Shown here one piece after another: positions 26,083-37,638 of a DNA stretch of 64,000 nucleotides (within the stretch, counting starts at the first letter, position 1; each line of letters opens with the position of its first letter). Location of the stretch: positions 124,001-188,000 of the forward strand of contig NZ_CABHYG010000017.1 in the NCBI RefSeq assembly GCF_902170785.1. The letters run 5' to 3'. Position numbers and translations under genes: made by a program. The notes beneath the pieces are model-generated. The model was given only the letters and a program-made list of their open reading frames with translations. It did no database searches and was not told the DNA's origin. Source of the DNA: Yersinia proxima (lineage in GTDB: Bacteria > Pseudomonadota > Gammaproteobacteria > Enterobacterales > Enterobacteriaceae).

Positions 26083-26409
26083 TGTTTCTTCCTTAATCAT
26101 AAAATTTGCAGCCAGGTAATCTAGAGTTGAGTTGAGCCAATAACGTAGCGCAACTGATGTTTTCGACACTAATCATTAAAAAATCTAGATAATTAATTAA
26201 TAGCAGCAAGATGCAAAAAGTGTTCAATATTAATCAGAAAATTACTCATCCATCTCATATTTATCATTTATTGTGTTTTTTCATTGAAAAATGACAGGGG
26301 GCATTTAATCCCTACATTCAAGATTAATTGATGTTTTATGGTTTTAATTCTTAATGTGAATCCTTTCAGCAGCGACATCAACTCGCCCCCTCAATGGGAT
26401 GGGAAATAT
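26083..26409. other. Upstream region of the pilus operon
   Basis: AT-rich stretch of about 330 bp between the pilus operon and the MFS gene, both on the minus strand. It must contain the pilus promoter and the end of the MFS upstream unit. I see no gene and no confident binding site. Confidence 0.4.
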
Positions 26410-27834
26410 TTATTGATTAGATTTTTTTCTTAAGTGGATTGCAGAGATTCCTAACGCTATCGCCGCTAATAGTGCCGCAACGCCGTAAGTCAATTGCATT
26501 CCCTGGATAATATTCGTCGCAGTTGCCAGTTGAATATCTTGAGAGGCCGACGCGAAGGCAAAAATAGCCCCCATAACCGAGGCACCGGTGATCAACCCAA
26601 GGTTGCGGGAAAGGTTGAGCATGCCGGAAACAACCCCCCGTTGATCTGCGCTGACAGATTTAATCATTAAGGTATTGTTGGCGGTCTGGAAAATGGCATA
26701 ACCGGCCGTAATCAGGCAAACCGGGACCACATAGGCCAGTACCCCCCAGCTTGAGGGGATTATCGCTAATATCATGGCGCCGAAAGTGATACCGCCCAAT
26801 CCGCCAGTAACCATTATTTTAGCGCCTAATTTATCCACTCCATAGCCCGCGGGAATCCCGCTCAGCGCCGCGACTATCGGGCCAGCCGACATCGCTAAAC
26901 CAACCCAGTGCGCCGGTAAACCCAGTGCGCGTGAAAGATAAAACGGCCCGACAATCAATGTGGTCATCATGATGGTAGTGACCAACGTGCTCATGATTAA
27001 ACTGCCGCGCAACACTGAATGGCGCATCATGGCGGTTTGAATTAAGGGGAATTTCACCCTTTTTTCTGCCCAGCCAAAAAGCCCAACACCGATGGCCGCC
27101 CCTGCTAATAATGCTAAATTACGCGCATCAAATCTGCCATGACCCCACGTCATTGATAGTGCATACAGCGCAAGAGTCAGACCCAACAGCAACATTCCTA
27201 TGGGATCAAAACCAGATTGTGATTGAGTGAATGAAGTCCGATTGCCGGGTAAGTAACGCGATATCAGGAACAGAGCCAGTAGCCCAAAAGGGATATTGAT
27301 TAAGAACATGGCAGGCCAACCGAACCCGGCAATGAGTATGCCGCCGAGAGAGGGGCCAAGGGCAGTACCAATAGCTGATACCGTGCCGAGCATACCCATA
27401 ACACGCCCGGTTTTTTCTTGATTAACCGTTTCACCAACCAATGCCAATGTCAGTGTCATCATGGCGGCGGCACCTAACCCTTGTAAGACGCGGGCGGCAA
27501 TCAGTATCCCTATTGTGGGTGCCAATGCACAACCCACCGAGGCGACGGTGAATAATCCAATTCCGGCTTTTAGCAACAGGCGCTTGTCAATGATATCGCC
27601 CATGCGCCCAATACTGATGGCCGATGTGGTTATCGCCAACAAGTAGGCTAATACCACCCATTGCGCATCCTGAAATGAGGCATTTAAAGCCTGCGTTAAT
27701 GTGGGCAACCCTACATTGGCAATGCTGGTGGCTAATGACGAAAGCAGCATCGGCAGGGAGAGGCTAAGCACCGTTTTTCGCAGGTCGGTATTTTCAACAT
27801 TGAGTGAGTTTATATTGCGGGTATTGGCTTTCAT
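26410..27834 (-). CDS. MFS drug exporter (DHA2 / EmrB-QacA type)
   Basis: A 474-aa polytopic membrane protein with about 14 hydrophobic helices. It shows the DHA2 motif A (IGRMGDIIDKRLLLKAG), motif C (GTALGPSLGGILIAGFGW) and the early ANVGLPTLTQALN that replaces the Asp seen in the yebQ product. It probably exports organic toxins or drugs with proton exchange; the substrate is unknown. It is divergent from a LysR gene 128 bp away, which probably controls it. Confidence 0.88.
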   Translation of the reverse strand: MKANTRNINSLNVENTDLRKTVLSLSLPMLLSSLATSIANVGLPTLTQALNASFQDAQWVVLAYLLAITTSAISIGRMGDIIDKRLLLKAGIGLFTVASVGCALAPTIGILIAARVLQGLGAAAMMTLTLALVGETVNQEKTGRVMGMLGTVSAIGTALGPSLGGILIAGFGWPAMFLINIPFGLLALFLISRYLPGNRTSFTQSQSGFDPIGMLLLGLTLALYALSMTWGHGRFDARNLALLAGAAIGVGLFGWAEKRVKFPLIQTAMMRHSVLRGSLIMSTLVTTIMMTTLIVGPFYLSRALGLPAHWVGLAMSAGPIVAALSGIPAGYGVDKLGAKIMVTGGLGGITFGAMILAIIPSSWGVLAYVVPVCLITAGYAIFQTANNTLMIKSVSADQRGVVSGMLNLSRNLGLITGASVMGAIFAFASASQDIQLATATNIIQGMQLTYGVAALLAAIALGISAIHLRKKSNQ

Positions 27835-27962
27835 GTGGGGATAGCTCCAAATAAGTCTTAGTCAGAGGCTATTCCATTACATGACAGGGCGGAAGACGCA
27901 CCGAATACAGTTTATTGATGCACTAAACGCTATGTCACCACGGATTGTGCTAGAGTCACTGA

Positions 27963-28883
27963 ATGACAAAACCTGATCTCAATTTATTAATCACACTCAA
28001 TGTTCTGCTGGCAGAAGGCAGTGTGGTGCGTGCCGCCCAGCGATTGGGGCTAAGTCCATCGGCAATGAGCCGTGCGCTGGCGAGATTACGCCAAACCACC
28101 GGTGACCCTTTATTAGTTAGAGCAGGGCGCGCGTTGGTTCCGACACCCAGAGCACTCGAACTACGTGAGCAGGTCAGCCAATTAGTTGAGGGCGCAACAG
28201 CAGTGCTGCGCCCGGCGGAGAAACTAAATTTTGCGCAACTGGCGCGTGTTTTCACATTGCGTACCAGTGACGGTTTTGTCGAAAATTTTGGTACGGCGTT
28301 GTTGGCACGGGTCAAGCAAGATGCTACGGGGGTGCAACTGCGTTTTATGCAAAAAATGAATAAAGACAGTGCATTACTGCGTGATGGCATTGTCGATCTG
28401 GAAACCGGTGTCGTGGGGGCCACGGCTAGCCCTGAGTTGCGCACGCGCGGGTTGTTTCGCGATCACTTTATTGGTGTTGTCAGGGAGGGGCATCCATTGT
28501 GTGAAGGGGAGATATCACCTGAGCGATATGCCAGCCAGGGTCATATTATGATTTCACGGCGTCAGGGCCATAAAGGGCCGGTTGATGATGCTTTGCAATT
28601 AGTGGGTCTGGAACGAAACGGGATGACTTATGTTGACGGTATCTCGACCGCGTTGGCATTAGTGAAAGGGTCGGATTTGGTTGCCACGGTTCCCGAACGC
28701 CATACACAGAATTTACGCAGCGGGCTGTTCAGCTTTTCTCTGCCGATAACCTCACCGGTTATCATGGTATCTATGCTCTGGCACCCACGGATGGAAGCTG
28801 ATCCGGCGCATCGTTGGTTGCGCCAATGTGTGCTGGATGTGTGTGGTGATGACCATCAGGGCGGCGTAACCTTACCGCCCTGA
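27963..28883 (+). CDS. LysR-family transcriptional regulator
   Basis: A 306-aa regulator. The N-terminal winged helix-turn-helix is TLNVLLAEGSVVRAAQRLGLSPSAMSRALARLRQTTGDPLLVR. The C-terminal part is a substrate-binding-like effector domain (RTSDGFVENFGTALLARV). It belongs to the NodD/LinR-like group with this RxxxTGDPLLVR ending. Divergent orientation to the MFS exporter suggests that it regulates that gene. The ligand is unknown. Confidence 0.9.
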   Translation: MTKPDLNLLITLNVLLAEGSVVRAAQRLGLSPSAMSRALARLRQTTGDPLLVRAGRALVPTPRALELREQVSQLVEGATAVLRPAEKLNFAQLARVFTLRTSDGFVENFGTALLARVKQDATGVQLRFMQKMNKDSALLRDGIVDLETGVVGATASPELRTRGLFRDHFIGVVREGHPLCEGEISPERYASQGHIMISRRQGHKGPVDDALQLVGLERNGMTYVDGISTALALVKGSDLVATVPERHTQNLRSGLFSFSLPITSPVIMVSMLWHPRMEADPAHRWLRQCVLDVCGDDHQGGVTLPP

Positions 28884-28895
28884 TAGGCCACCGCA

Positions 28896-31526
28896 CTAGA
28901 AGTGCGGTATCGCCGTTCCCCAGTTGCGCCAGTCTTTAGGCTCTTGCGGGTTAAGCAGGAAGTGTTGATTCACACTGGCTTTTGGTGCCAGTGGTGTCGT
29001 TGGCGGTGTGGCGAAAGCAATGCCACCGCGAATAAACTGCTGGAAAGTACCACTTTTCACTACTCCGCCGGTCAGACCAAATTCAAGGTTATAGCCTGAT
29101 GCCAGCCAGAAGACGCTGTTTTGCCGTACTAATTGCTGGTATTTCTGACTGATGCGCAGGGAAACCTGTACTCGATCAGACATCGCTCCCAGATTAAATC
29201 CGGTCACTGTGCCCACTTCCAGCCCTCGGAACAGAACCGGTGTGCCCACCTGTAATGACCCAGCCTCGGCGGTATCAAGGATAATGCTCAGGCCATCAAG
29301 ATAGCGCGAATCCGTAATGGTGGCGGTTTGCAGCTCAAAAGTGCGCAATATGCCACCTTTGCCCGGCTCTACATTAATGTAGGGCTGGAACAGGGTATCC
29401 AGGTTATTAACCCCAGCGGCAGAGATTTCCGGTGAAACAATCGAGAAACGGGTGCCAGCACGAGCGAAACTCTGCACATATTCGGGGTAAAGCACCGCTT
29501 TGGCGAGCACTTCATTACGCTCAGGGGCTAATTTCAGCGATTCAACCTGACCAATATTGATGCCCAGATAGCGAATGGGCATACCCGCCGCGAGCTTACT
29601 GGCATCAAAGGTGCGCAAGATAATCTGGCTGCCGACCGCGCGCGCCGCGGTTTCGTTGGCATAGAGGGTGCGTTTTGCGCCTTTATCCAGCGTGACGCCC
29701 TCAAGATTATCAAAGCTGATTGCGCCTTTTAATGCGCGATTCAGCGGGGAGGCTTGCACAGTCAAACCGCTACCGTTCAATTGCACTTTCGCTCCGCCTT
29801 CGGCCCAGAAGATACTCTTATCAGTGAGCAGCTTACGGTATTCCGGTTGAATATAAACATCCACTTCGAATTCATTGGCTTTCGGCCTGATCTGAGTAAT
29901 TTCACCCACCTGGAATTTGCGATACAACACAACTGAACCGGTCTGCACATCAGGCAGGCTGGTGGCGGTTAAGGTGAGGGTGGTTGCCGGGCTATTGCCT
30001 AAAATGCCGTCGGTCGCTTTGTCTATGCTGCTGTACAGCGGATACTTACCGAGTGGGTCACCTTTGCTGCCTGGCAGAATTAGAATACCGCCATCAATCC
30101 ACTCCTGTGCACTGGCCCCCTGTATATCAATGCCATCGATGCCAAGTTTCACATCAAGGCGGCTGTTGACCACAAATTTGCTGTCTTTATGCACCAAATT
30201 ACGGTATTTCGCTTCAATTGCTGCGGTAAAGCTGACGCCATTGGCTGACAGTTCGCGCGTTAAGACCTGACCAATCTTAATGCCATGCAGCGAGATAGGT
30301 TGGCCCACATCAATGCCGTAACTTTCCGGTGCGGTAAGTTGCAATTCGAGGACATTGGGTTGTTGTAACAAGCTCTTACTGCTGGGTAGCACGGTAAAAC
30401 GCTGCTGTGGCTCACCTTCGCCGGGAATGAGTTCCAATGTATTTCCGGTTAACAGCTCACTCAGTTTGGCATCACTCAGGCTGATACGTGGGCTGTTCAT
30501 TTCAATACGGGTGCCGGTACGCATTAAATTGACTACGGACGGGTCAATCGTCAGCTCGCCAGTGACTTTGCCCTGCTGCTGGAGTGTCATTTTAGTCAGA
30601 GTACCAACTTGTAACCCTTGATAAATCAGCGGGGTACGCCCCTCACTCAAGCTGCTACCGCTGGGTAAATCCAGTGTGATGGCGACACCGCGCTGGCTGT
30701 GTGCCAAATCAGAATAAAGCTGGAAAGGTTGGTCTGGCTTGGCGTGCTGGCTATTGGGCGGGGAGTCAAAAGCGATGGCTCCATTGACCAATGCGGCCAG
30801 ACTTTCCATTTGCACGGACGCACCATTGAGGCTGAAATCGCCTTTAAAACCAGACACATTCCAGAAGCGAGTGTCATTTTTGACCAGTTTAGCAAAGCGC
30901 CGGTCAATCAGCACATCAATGACGACACCATTGTTATCAGGTGCAATGTTGTAATCATAGACTTTTCCCACTGGAATCTTACGGTAATACACCAGTGAGC
31001 CATTATTCAGCGAACCCAGATCTGGCGCATGGAGATGCACCATTAACTCACCGGTATTGAGGCGGAATTTAGGTTGGGTATCCAGTGCGGTGAAGTGACT
31101 TTGCGGTTTGCCTTCACCGGGCATCATGCCGATATAGTTACCACCGACCAAGGCATCCAGCCCAGAAACCCCAGCCAATGACGCTTTTGGCGTCACCAAC
31201 CAAAATTGAGTTCCTTCACGCAACGAGTCTTCCATGTCATTTTTGATGCTGGCGGTGACTTTAATATTACGCAGATCATCATCCAGACTGATGGATTGCA
31301 CCATCCCGACTTCGACACCTTGATAGCGAATAGGCGTACGCCCCGCGACAATCCCGGCCGCAGACTGGAAATCGATAGTGACTTCCGTGCCACGTTCTTG
31401 CCAGTTGTTATAAACCAGCCACCCCGCAATCAGCAGGGCAATAAAAGGCAGCAACCAGAAAGGTGATATCCGGCGTTTATGTTTAATCTGTGCCTCAGTC
31501 GGTGTACTCGGCGTTTCCTGTTGCAT
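28896..31526 (-). CDS. letB: Lipid transport tunnel protein LetB (YebT)
   Basis: An 876-aa MCE-family protein. A single N-terminal membrane helix (about residues 20-42, [19 protein letters not shown]) is followed by repeated MCE domains recognisable by their GxPIRYxG or [10 protein letters not shown] motifs (for example [32 protein letters not shown]). Seven are expected from the E. coli homologue of 877 aa. The protein forms a hydrophobic tunnel from the inner to the outer membrane for phospholipids. I use the second ATG (31526), which is spaced better from GGG and gives the E. coli length. It overlaps letA by over 30 bp, so the two are coupled. Confidence 0.95.
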   Translation of the reverse strand: MQQETPSTPTEAQIKHKRRISPFWLLPFIALLIAGWLVYNNWQERGTEVTIDFQSAAGIVAGRTPIRYQGVEVGMVQSISLDDDLRNIKVTASIKNDMEDSLREGTQFWLVTPKASLAGVSGLDALVGGNYIGMMPGEGKPQSHFTALDTQPKFRLNTGELMVHLHAPDLGSLNNGSLVYYRKIPVGKVYDYNIAPDNNGVVIDVLIDRRFAKLVKNDTRFWNVSGFKGDFSLNGASVQMESLAALVNGAIAFDSPPNSQHAKPDQPFQLYSDLAHSQRGVAITLDLPSGSSLSEGRTPLIYQGLQVGTLTKMTLQQQGKVTGELTIDPSVVNLMRTGTRIEMNSPRISLSDAKLSELLTGNTLELIPGEGEPQQRFTVLPSSKSLLQQPNVLELQLTAPESYGIDVGQPISLHGIKIGQVLTRELSANGVSFTAAIEAKYRNLVHKDSKFVVNSRLDVKLGIDGIDIQGASAQEWIDGGILILPGSKGDPLGKYPLYSSIDKATDGILGNSPATTLTLTATSLPDVQTGSVVLYRKFQVGEITQIRPKANEFEVDVYIQPEYRKLLTDKSIFWAEGGAKVQLNGSGLTVQASPLNRALKGAISFDNLEGVTLDKGAKRTLYANETAARAVGSQIILRTFDASKLAAGMPIRYLGINIGQVESLKLAPERNEVLAKAVLYPEYVQSFARAGTRFSIVSPEISAAGVNNLDTLFQPYINVEPGKGGILRTFELQTATITDSRYLDGLSIILDTAEAGSLQVGTPVLFRGLEVGTVTGFNLGAMSDRVQVSLRISQKYQQLVRQNSVFWLASGYNLEFGLTGGVVKSGTFQQFIRGGIAFATPPTTPLAPKASVNQHFLLNPQEPKDWRNWGTAIPHF

Positions 31527-32742
31527 GTGCATCCCAAATCAATCGGCTATCCAGCCATTCAACAGCAAGGATAGTCAAAATGACCGCAGACCCAAAATAG
31601 AAGGCTGCTGGCCCCATAGTAAAGGAAAGGAGCTGATCGCGATTAATCAGCGACATCATTAGTGCAATAACAAAGAGATCCAGCATTGACCAGCGGCCAA
31701 TCCAGGTAATTAGGCGCAGCAAACGCATTCGCGTTTTCAGGCTGTGCTGTGTCTTTAGATGAATACTCATCAATAATGTTATTAAGACAATGATTTTGGT
31801 AAAAGGCACCAGCACACTGGCGATAAACACCACGGCAGCTATCGGCAGATTACCAGATGAAGCGAGCGAAACCACACCGGAGAAAATAGTATCCTCCATG
31901 CGCGTGCCGTTGGCATAAACAATTGATATCGGCAATAGATTGGCGGGCAGCAGTAACACGATAGATGCAATTAACGCCGCCCAGGTTTTTTGGATGCTGT
32001 GACGGCGGCGATGGCGTAAAGGAATGTGACAACGCGGGCATCGGCCGAGAGCATCAGGGTGTCCGGTATAATGACAGGATAAACAGACGCGTAGCGTTTC
32101 TCTGGGGCCGGGGGGCTGCTCTTGCGGGTAAAAACGCTCCCACAGTTGTTCCAGATTAAGATGCACCAGCGCCAGAATACTTAGTAATGTTAACGTCAGA
32201 TAAGCTATTAATCCGGTTCCGGCCATTACATCGGCGTATTCTTTGACTTTAATACAGGCCACCGCCATGCCGATAAGATAGATATCCAGCATCACCCACT
32301 CTTTCAATCGCTCCAGCATCAATAAGATTGGCCGCAGGTTCATACCAATTCGGCTGCCAATTCGTAGATAGAGTATTGAAACGGTCAGGGTAATCGGCGC
32401 ACCCAGAATACAAAACGCCACCATACTGGCGGTGATTGGGTGGCCCTGACGACTCATTTGCCAGATCCCTTCCAGCAAACTGGCATCAATTCGGGTGCCG
32501 AGCAGGCGGATAGTAATCAGCGGTTCGGTAAACGCAAATGGCATCAGTAATAGCATAGCGACAGCAATGGCGGTCAGACGGGTCAGTGACCAATCTCGTC
32601 CACTGGCAATTTTTGCGCTGCAACGCGGGCAATAGGCGGTTTGCCTGCCATTGAGTGGCGGCAAGGTAAACAGCGCATCACATTGACAGCATCGTTGAAC
32701 GCGAGCCGTGGACAATGGGCGCTGAATGGCATGTATTTTCAT
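31495..32742 (-). CDS. letA: Inner-membrane protein LetA (YebS, PqiA family)
   Basis: A 415-aa protein with two PqiA-type halves, each with a cytoplasmic zinc ribbon ([11 protein letters not shown]...YCPRCSAKI and [23 protein letters not shown]) followed by four hydrophobic helices. It works with LetB in lipid trafficking between membranes. First gene of letAB; msrC is divergent 250 bp away. Confidence 0.95.
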   Translation of the reverse strand: MKIHAIQRPLSTARVQRCCQCDALFTLPPLNGRQTAYCPRCSAKIASGRDWSLTRLTAIAVAMLLLMPFAFTEPLITIRLLGTRIDASLLEGIWQMSRQGHPITASMVAFCILGAPITLTVSILYLRIGSRIGMNLRPILLMLERLKEWVMLDIYLIGMAVACIKVKEYADVMAGTGLIAYLTLTLLSILALVHLNLEQLWERFYPQEQPPGPRETLRVCLSCHYTGHPDALGRCPRCHIPLRHRRRHSIQKTWAALIASIVLLLPANLLPISIVYANGTRMEDTIFSGVVSLASSGNLPIAAVVFIASVLVPFTKIIVLITLLMSIHLKTQHSLKTRMRLLRLITWIGRWSMLDLFVIALMMSLINRDQLLSFTMGPAAFYFGSAVILTILAVEWLDSRLIWDAHATGNAEYTD

Positions 32743-32989
32743 CTATTAAGCACCCTGACACCGGCATCGGTCTGTAAATGGTAAACAGTAAATAGTAAAT
32801 AATAGTGCGGATGGTAGCAGAGCAATCACTCAAAACAAGGGGCAAAAAGGGGCAAACCTACGATGTCGGCAACTCTTTTGCAGGGTAAGCGCCGAATAAC
32901 CTTGTAGCAACGCGCAATTAATGATTATTTTATATAAGCTACGCGCAACAATTGCCTCTGGCTATCCTTAGGTTTCTAACGGTCATTAC

Positions 32990-33487
32990 ATGAAAAAAGC
33001 AGAATTCTACGCGGAATTAAAACGTGACTTGAGTGCCCTGATTGCCGGTGAAACTAATTTCATCGCCACATTAGCCAATGCCAGCGCTTTAATTTATGAG
33101 CGTCTTGATGGTTTGAATTGGGCGGGGTTTTATTTGCTCGATGGCAATCAATTGGTGTTGGGGCCTTTCCAGGGGAAAATTGCCTGTGTGCGTATTCCTG
33201 TCGGGAAAGGCGTGTGCGGAACTGCCGTGGCAGAAAATCGCGTTCAACGGGTCGGTGATGTGCATGCATTCCCCGGTCATATCGCTTGTGATGCCGCCAG
33301 CAATGCAGAAATTGTGCTGCCAATCACAGTTCAGGGAAAAGTTATCGGCGTTTTGGATATCGACAGCATTGTTTATGATCGCTTCGATAAAGACGACGAA
33401 TTAGGCTTAATCTCAGTCGTGGCGGGGCTTTGCGAGCATCTTGAGCTTTGTGATAGTGCAAAATATGTCACACAGGCTGCAAGTTGA
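32990..33487 (+). CDS. msrC: Free methionine-(R)-sulfoxide reductase
   Basis: A 165-aa GAF-domain enzyme (YebR). The three cysteines needed for catalysis lie in the GKIACVRIPVGKGVCGTA and HIACDAASN segments. It reduces free methionine R-sulfoxide in the cytoplasm, with thioredoxin as partner. Position between letAB and proQ is as in E. coli. Confidence 0.95.
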   Translation: MKKAEFYAELKRDLSALIAGETNFIATLANASALIYERLDGLNWAGFYLLDGNQLVLGPFQGKIACVRIPVGKGVCGTAVAENRVQRVGDVHAFPGHIACDAASNAEIVLPITVQGKVIGVLDIDSIVYDRFDKDDELGLISVVAGLCEHLELCDSAKYVTQAAS

Positions 33488-33582
33488 TATACGGATAACG
33501 TGGCAATTGCTGATGGCGTCATTATAATGACGCCTGTTCATGCCTGCGCTGGTTGGCAAACCCGTTGTAATCAGGAAATTTC

Positions 33583-34311
33583 ATGGAAAATCAACCTAAG
33601 TTGAACAGTAGTAAAGAAGTCATAGCCTTTTTGGCTGAGCGGTTCCCGCTTTGTTTCACCGCCGAGGGCGAAGCACGTCCACTAAAGATCGGTATTTTTC
33701 AAGATCTGGTCGAACGTGTTCAGGGGGAAGAGAATTTAAGCAAAACGCAATTGCGTTCTGCGCTGCGTCTCTACACCTCAAGCTGGCGTTATCTTTATGG
33801 GGTCAAAGTCGGTGCTGAACGTGTTGATTTGGATGGCAACCCTTGTGGTGTGCTGGAAGAACAACATGTCGAACATGCCCGCAAACAGCTGGAAGAGGCG
33901 AAAGCCCGTGTTCAAGCACAACGTGCTGAACAACAAGCTAAAAAGCGCGAAGCTGCCATTGCTGCGGGTGAAACCCCAGAGCCACGTCGCCCACGTCCGG
34001 CAGGTAAAAAACCTGCGCCGCGTCGTGAAGCGGGTGCTCCGGTGGAAAACCGCAAGCCTCGTCAGTCACCTCGCCCGCAACAGGCTAATCAAAAACAAGC
34101 TCGGCCACCTCGTCCACAGGCCGAGGAAAACCAGCCACGCCCTGTGCCGGTCACAGATATCTCTAAACTGCAAATTGGTCAAGAAATCAAAGTCAGAGCA
34201 GGCAAGAGCGCGATGGACGCAACCGTATTAGAAATCGCTAAAGATGGCGTACGGGTGCAGCTATCTTCCGGTCTGGCGATGATTGTACGCGCAGAACACT
34301 TGCAGTTCTGA
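33583..34311 (+). CDS. proQ: RNA chaperone ProQ
   Basis: A 242-aa protein with an N-terminal FinO/ProQ domain (residues about 1-120, [22 protein letters not shown]), a basic and Pro-rich linker (about 125-185), and a C-terminal Tudor/KOW-like domain ([30 protein letters not shown]). It binds many small RNAs and mRNA 3' ends, and was first known as an activator of ProP. The prc gene starts 19 bp after its stop, so they share a transcript, as in E. coli. Confidence 0.96.
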   Translation: MENQPKLNSSKEVIAFLAERFPLCFTAEGEARPLKIGIFQDLVERVQGEENLSKTQLRSALRLYTSSWRYLYGVKVGAERVDLDGNPCGVLEEQHVEHARKQLEEAKARVQAQRAEQQAKKREAAIAAGETPEPRRPRPAGKKPAPRREAGAPVENRKPRQSPRPQQANQKQARPPRPQAEENQPRPVPVTDISKLQIGQEIKVRAGKSAMDATVLEIAKDGVRVQLSSGLAMIVRAEHLQF

Positions 34312-34330
34312 TACGGAGGCCAACCTAGGC

Positions 34331-36406
34331 ATGAACAAATTTGTCAGACTAACAGCAATCGCAGGCTTGTTACTGGCGGGGGCAAGTTACGCTGCTGATA
34401 CCGCAACGTATCGCATCGACCAACTTCCTCAATTACACCAGGAACCAGAGCATGCAACCGTGAGTGAGCGCGTAACATCGCGCTTCACTCGCTCTCACTA
34501 TCGCCAATTTGCATTGGACGATCAGTTTTCTGCCAAAATATTTGATCGCTACCTCAACATGTTGGATTACAACCATAATGTGTTGCTGGCATCAGATGTG
34601 GCCAAGTTCGCGGATAAAAAACATTCGCTGGACGATGAGTTAAAATCCGGCCAATTAGATACGCCGTATGCATTATTCAATTTGGCGCAAAAACGCCGTT
34701 TTGAGCGTTATCAATATGCACTGTCAGTGTTGAACCGGCCCATGGATTTCACTGGTAATGACACCATTGATATTGATCGCAGCAAAGCGCCTTGGCCGAC
34801 CAGCGAAGCCGAGCTGAACAAGCTCTGGGATGCAAAAGTTAAATATGATCAGCTCAATTTGAAATTAACCGGTAAAACGGACAAAGAGATCAAAGAGACG
34901 CTGACGAAGCGCTATCAGGCGGCTATCAAGCGTTTGACGCAAAGTAATAGCGAAGACGTCTTCCAGCTGATTATGAATGCGTTTGCCCACGAAATTGACC
35001 CTCATACCAATTATCTGTCCCCACGTAATACCGAGCAGTTCAATACCGAAATGAGTTTGTCACTGGAAGGTATCGGTGCCGTTCTGCAAATGGATGATGA
35101 TTACACATTAATCAACTCCATGGTTCCAGGTGGCCCGGCAGCGAAAAGTAAAACTATCGCGGTGGGTGATCGGGTGATCGGCGTTGGTCAAACGGGCAAA
35201 CCGATGGTGGATGTTATCGGCTGGCGTCTTGACGATGTGGTCGCGCTGATTAAAGGGCCGAAGGGCAGTAAAGTGCGGTTGGAAATTTTACCTGCCGGTA
35301 AAGGGACGAAACCTCGCACCGTAACCTTGACGCGTGAACGTATTCGTCTGGAAGACCGTGCGGTGAAAATGTCGGTGAAAACCATCGGCAAAGAACGTGT
35401 CGGTGTACTGGATATTCCGGGGTTCTATGTTGGCCTGACAGAAGATGTTAAGGCGCAATTACAGAAACTGGAAAAACAGAATGTTAGCAGCATTATCATT
35501 GACTTACGTAGCAATGGTGGTGGGGCGCTGACCGAAGCTGTCTCCTTGTCTGGTTTGTTTATCCCAAGTGGCCCAGTGGTTCAGGTGCGAGATAACAACG
35601 GTAAAGTACGCGAAGACAGTGATACCGACGGCGTGGTGTATTACAAAGGCCCGCTGGTGGTATTAGTTGACCGCTACAGCGCCTCCGCATCCGAGATTTT
35701 TGCTGCGGCAATGCAAGATTATGGCCGAGCCTTAATTGTCGGTGAGCCAACCTTCGGTAAAGGTACGGTGCAGCAGTACCGTTCGTTGAATCGTATCTAC
35801 GATCAGATGTTGCGCCCTGAATGGCCGGCATTGGGTTCATTGCAATACACTATCCAGAAATTCTATCGGGTAGATGGTGGCAGTACTCAGCGTAAAGGGG
35901 TGACCCCCGATATCGTGATGCCGACCGGTGTTGATCCGGCGGAAACCGGTGAAAGTTTTGAAGATAATGCCTTGCCTTGGGACAGCATCAATGCTGCCAG
36001 TTATACCAAAGTGGGCGATTTGAAACCGCTGGAGCCTGAGTTACTCAAAACACATGCCGCCCGTATCGCCGCTGATCCTGAATTCCAGCATATTCAGCAA
36101 GATATTGAGCGTTATAAGGCCATGAAAGATAAGAAGAACATTGTCTCTCTTAATTACGCTCAGCGTGAAAAAGAGAACCATGATGATGATGCCACGCGGC
36201 TGAATCGCTTAAATGAGCGTTTCAAACGTGAAGGTAAAAAGCCACTGAAGTCATTGGAAGATTTACCTAAAGACTATCAGGAGCCAGACCCTTATCTGGA
36301 TGAAACCGTGCATATTGCATTGGATTTAGCTCATAAAGAAAAAACGCAGCCGCAGGTTGAACCTCAACCGGCAGTGCCTGCTACGACAGCAACAGCCGCT
36401 AAATAA
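34331..36406 (+). CDS. prc: Tail-specific periplasmic protease Prc (Tsp)
   Basis: A 691-aa protease. The signal peptide ends ASYAAD. A PDZ domain begins SLEGIGAVLQMDDDYTLINSM, and the S41 catalytic dyad is in YSASASEIFAAAMQDYG (Ser) and EPTFGKGTVQQYRS (Lys). It cuts proteins with non-polar C-termini, processes FtsI and with NlpI degrades MepS. I start at ATG 34331, which gives a normal signal peptide; the longer frame to 34283 runs into proQ. E. coli Prc is 682 aa. Confidence 0.96.
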   Translation: MNKFVRLTAIAGLLLAGASYAADTATYRIDQLPQLHQEPEHATVSERVTSRFTRSHYRQFALDDQFSAKIFDRYLNMLDYNHNVLLASDVAKFADKKHSLDDELKSGQLDTPYALFNLAQKRRFERYQYALSVLNRPMDFTGNDTIDIDRSKAPWPTSEAELNKLWDAKVKYDQLNLKLTGKTDKEIKETLTKRYQAAIKRLTQSNSEDVFQLIMNAFAHEIDPHTNYLSPRNTEQFNTEMSLSLEGIGAVLQMDDDYTLINSMVPGGPAAKSKTIAVGDRVIGVGQTGKPMVDVIGWRLDDVVALIKGPKGSKVRLEILPAGKGTKPRTVTLTRERIRLEDRAVKMSVKTIGKERVGVLDIPGFYVGLTEDVKAQLQKLEKQNVSSIIIDLRSNGGGALTEAVSLSGLFIPSGPVVQVRDNNGKVREDSDTDGVVYYKGPLVVLVDRYSASASEIFAAAMQDYGRALIVGEPTFGKGTVQQYRSLNRIYDQMLRPEWPALGSLQYTIQKFYRVDGGSTQRKGVTPDIVMPTGVDPAETGESFEDNALPWDSINAASYTKVGDLKPLEPELLKTHAARIAADPEFQHIQQDIERYKAMKDKKNIVSLNYAQREKENHDDDATRLNRLNERFKREGKKPLKSLEDLPKDYQEPDPYLDETVHIALDLAHKEKTQPQVEPQPAVPATTATAAK

Positions 36407-36424
36407 TCTGCGGATGATATACAT

Positions 36425-36455
36425 AATCCGGGTTCTTAGAGCCCGGATTTTTTTT
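36425..36455 (+). terminator. Terminator of proQ-prc
   Basis: ATCCGGG pairs with CCCGGAT, and an eight-T run follows. A typical intrinsic terminator, 18 nt after the prc stop. Confidence 0.85.
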
Positions 36456-36568
36456 ACTTTTTTTCCATGCCACTTCAGGTGGGTTGGCGAAAAAATAGCT
36501 TAATATGTAATAAAAAGTATCCAAATTTGTAAAGTTATGTTGATTTCCTCTCTTAGAACTTAACAAGC

Positions 36569-36594
36569 CTTGAAAATTTATCAGATGCCCATAC
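36569..36594 (+). promoter_or_regulatory. Candidate sigma-32 heat-shock promoter of htpX
   Basis: CTTGAAA at 36569-36575 and CCCATAC at 36588-36594 are separated by 12 bp, close to the sigma-32 consensus. They lie 110 bp before htpX, which is heat-inducible in E. coli. Seen by eye only; the start site is not mapped. Confidence 0.55.
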
Positions 36595-36703
36595 GATCAG
36601 CATATCTCAGTAGTTATTTGGCTAAGTCATCATGTCAATTTTGGCTTAATACGATGTCGATTTAATACTGTCGTCACTTAACAGAATAAGGAAATAAATT
36701 TTT

Positions 36704-37585
36704 ATGATGCGTATCGCTCTATTCCTACTCACCAACCTGGCTGTCATGTTGGTGTTCGGGTTGGTGCTTAGCCTGACAGGTATTCAGTCCAGCAGTGTGC
36801 AGGGGCTGATGATTATGGCCGGTCTGTTTGGTTTCGGCGGCGCATTTGTTTCGTTGCTGATGTCCAAATGGATGGCTCTTCGTTCCGTGGGGGGGGAAGT
36901 TATTGAACAACCACGTAATGAAACTGAACGCTGGTTACTAGACACAGTTCGTCGCCAGTCTCAGCAGGCGGGCATTGCTATGCCGCAAGTGGCTATCTAT
37001 CAGGCTCCAGATATAAATGCTTTCGCGACCGGTGCTCGTCGTGATGCTTCATTGGTCGCTGTCAGTACCGGTTTGTTGCAGAACATGAGCCGTGATGAAG
37101 CAGAGGCGGTTATTGCCCATGAAATTAGCCATGTGGCGAATGGTGATATGGTCACCATGACTTTGATTCAAGGCATTGTGAATACCTTCGTTATCTTCAT
37201 TTCACGTTTGATTGCTCAGATTGCCGCTGGCTTCTTGTCGGGTGATCGTGATAATGAAGGGAGCAGTTCAGGTAACCCAATGGTTTATTTTGCGGTTTCA
37301 ATGGTATTGGAGCTGGTGTTTGGTATCCTTGCCAGCATTATTACCATGTGGTTCTCACGTCATCGTGAATTCCATGCCGATGCGGGCTCAGCAAGATTAG
37401 TTGGGCGTGAGAAGATGATTGCTGCGTTGCAGCGCTTGAAAACCAGCTATGAACCGCAGGAAGCGGGTAGCATGATGGCTTTCTGCATTAATGGTAAATC
37501 TAAATCATTCAGCGAGCTGTTTATGTCACACCCGCCGTTGGACAAACGTATTGAAGCCTTGCGTTCCGGCGAATACCTGAAATAA
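36704..37585 (+). CDS. htpX: Membrane-bound zinc metalloprotease HtpX
   Basis: A 293-aa M48 protease. Two N-terminal membrane helices (residues about 4-25 and 33-54), the zinc motif HEISH at 139-143, two further hydrophobic segments (about 158-178 and 195-220) and the third zinc ligand in [11 protein letters not shown]. With FtsH it takes part in quality control of inner-membrane proteins. Close to E. coli HtpX (293 aa). Monocistronic with its own terminator. Confidence 0.97.
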   Translation: MMRIALFLLTNLAVMLVFGLVLSLTGIQSSSVQGLMIMAGLFGFGGAFVSLLMSKWMALRSVGGEVIEQPRNETERWLLDTVRRQSQQAGIAMPQVAIYQAPDINAFATGARRDASLVAVSTGLLQNMSRDEAEAVIAHEISHVANGDMVTMTLIQGIVNTFVIFISRLIAQIAAGFLSGDRDNEGSSSGNPMVYFAVSMVLELVFGILASIITMWFSRHREFHADAGSARLVGREKMIAALQRLKTSYEPQEAGSMMAFCINGKSKSFSELFMSHPPLDKRIEALRSGEYLK

Positions 37586-37603
37586 CCGATATTAAGATTA
37601 AAT

Positions 37604-37632
37604 AAAAACCCCGCTATCTGGCGGGGTTTTAC
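37604..37632. terminator. Bidirectional terminator after htpX
   Basis: AAAACCCCGC and GCGGGGTTTT are perfect 10-bp inverted repeats, flanked by T- and A-runs that serve both strands. It ends htpX and the convergent lipoprotein operon. Confidence 0.9.
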
Positions 37633-37638
37633 TCTGTA

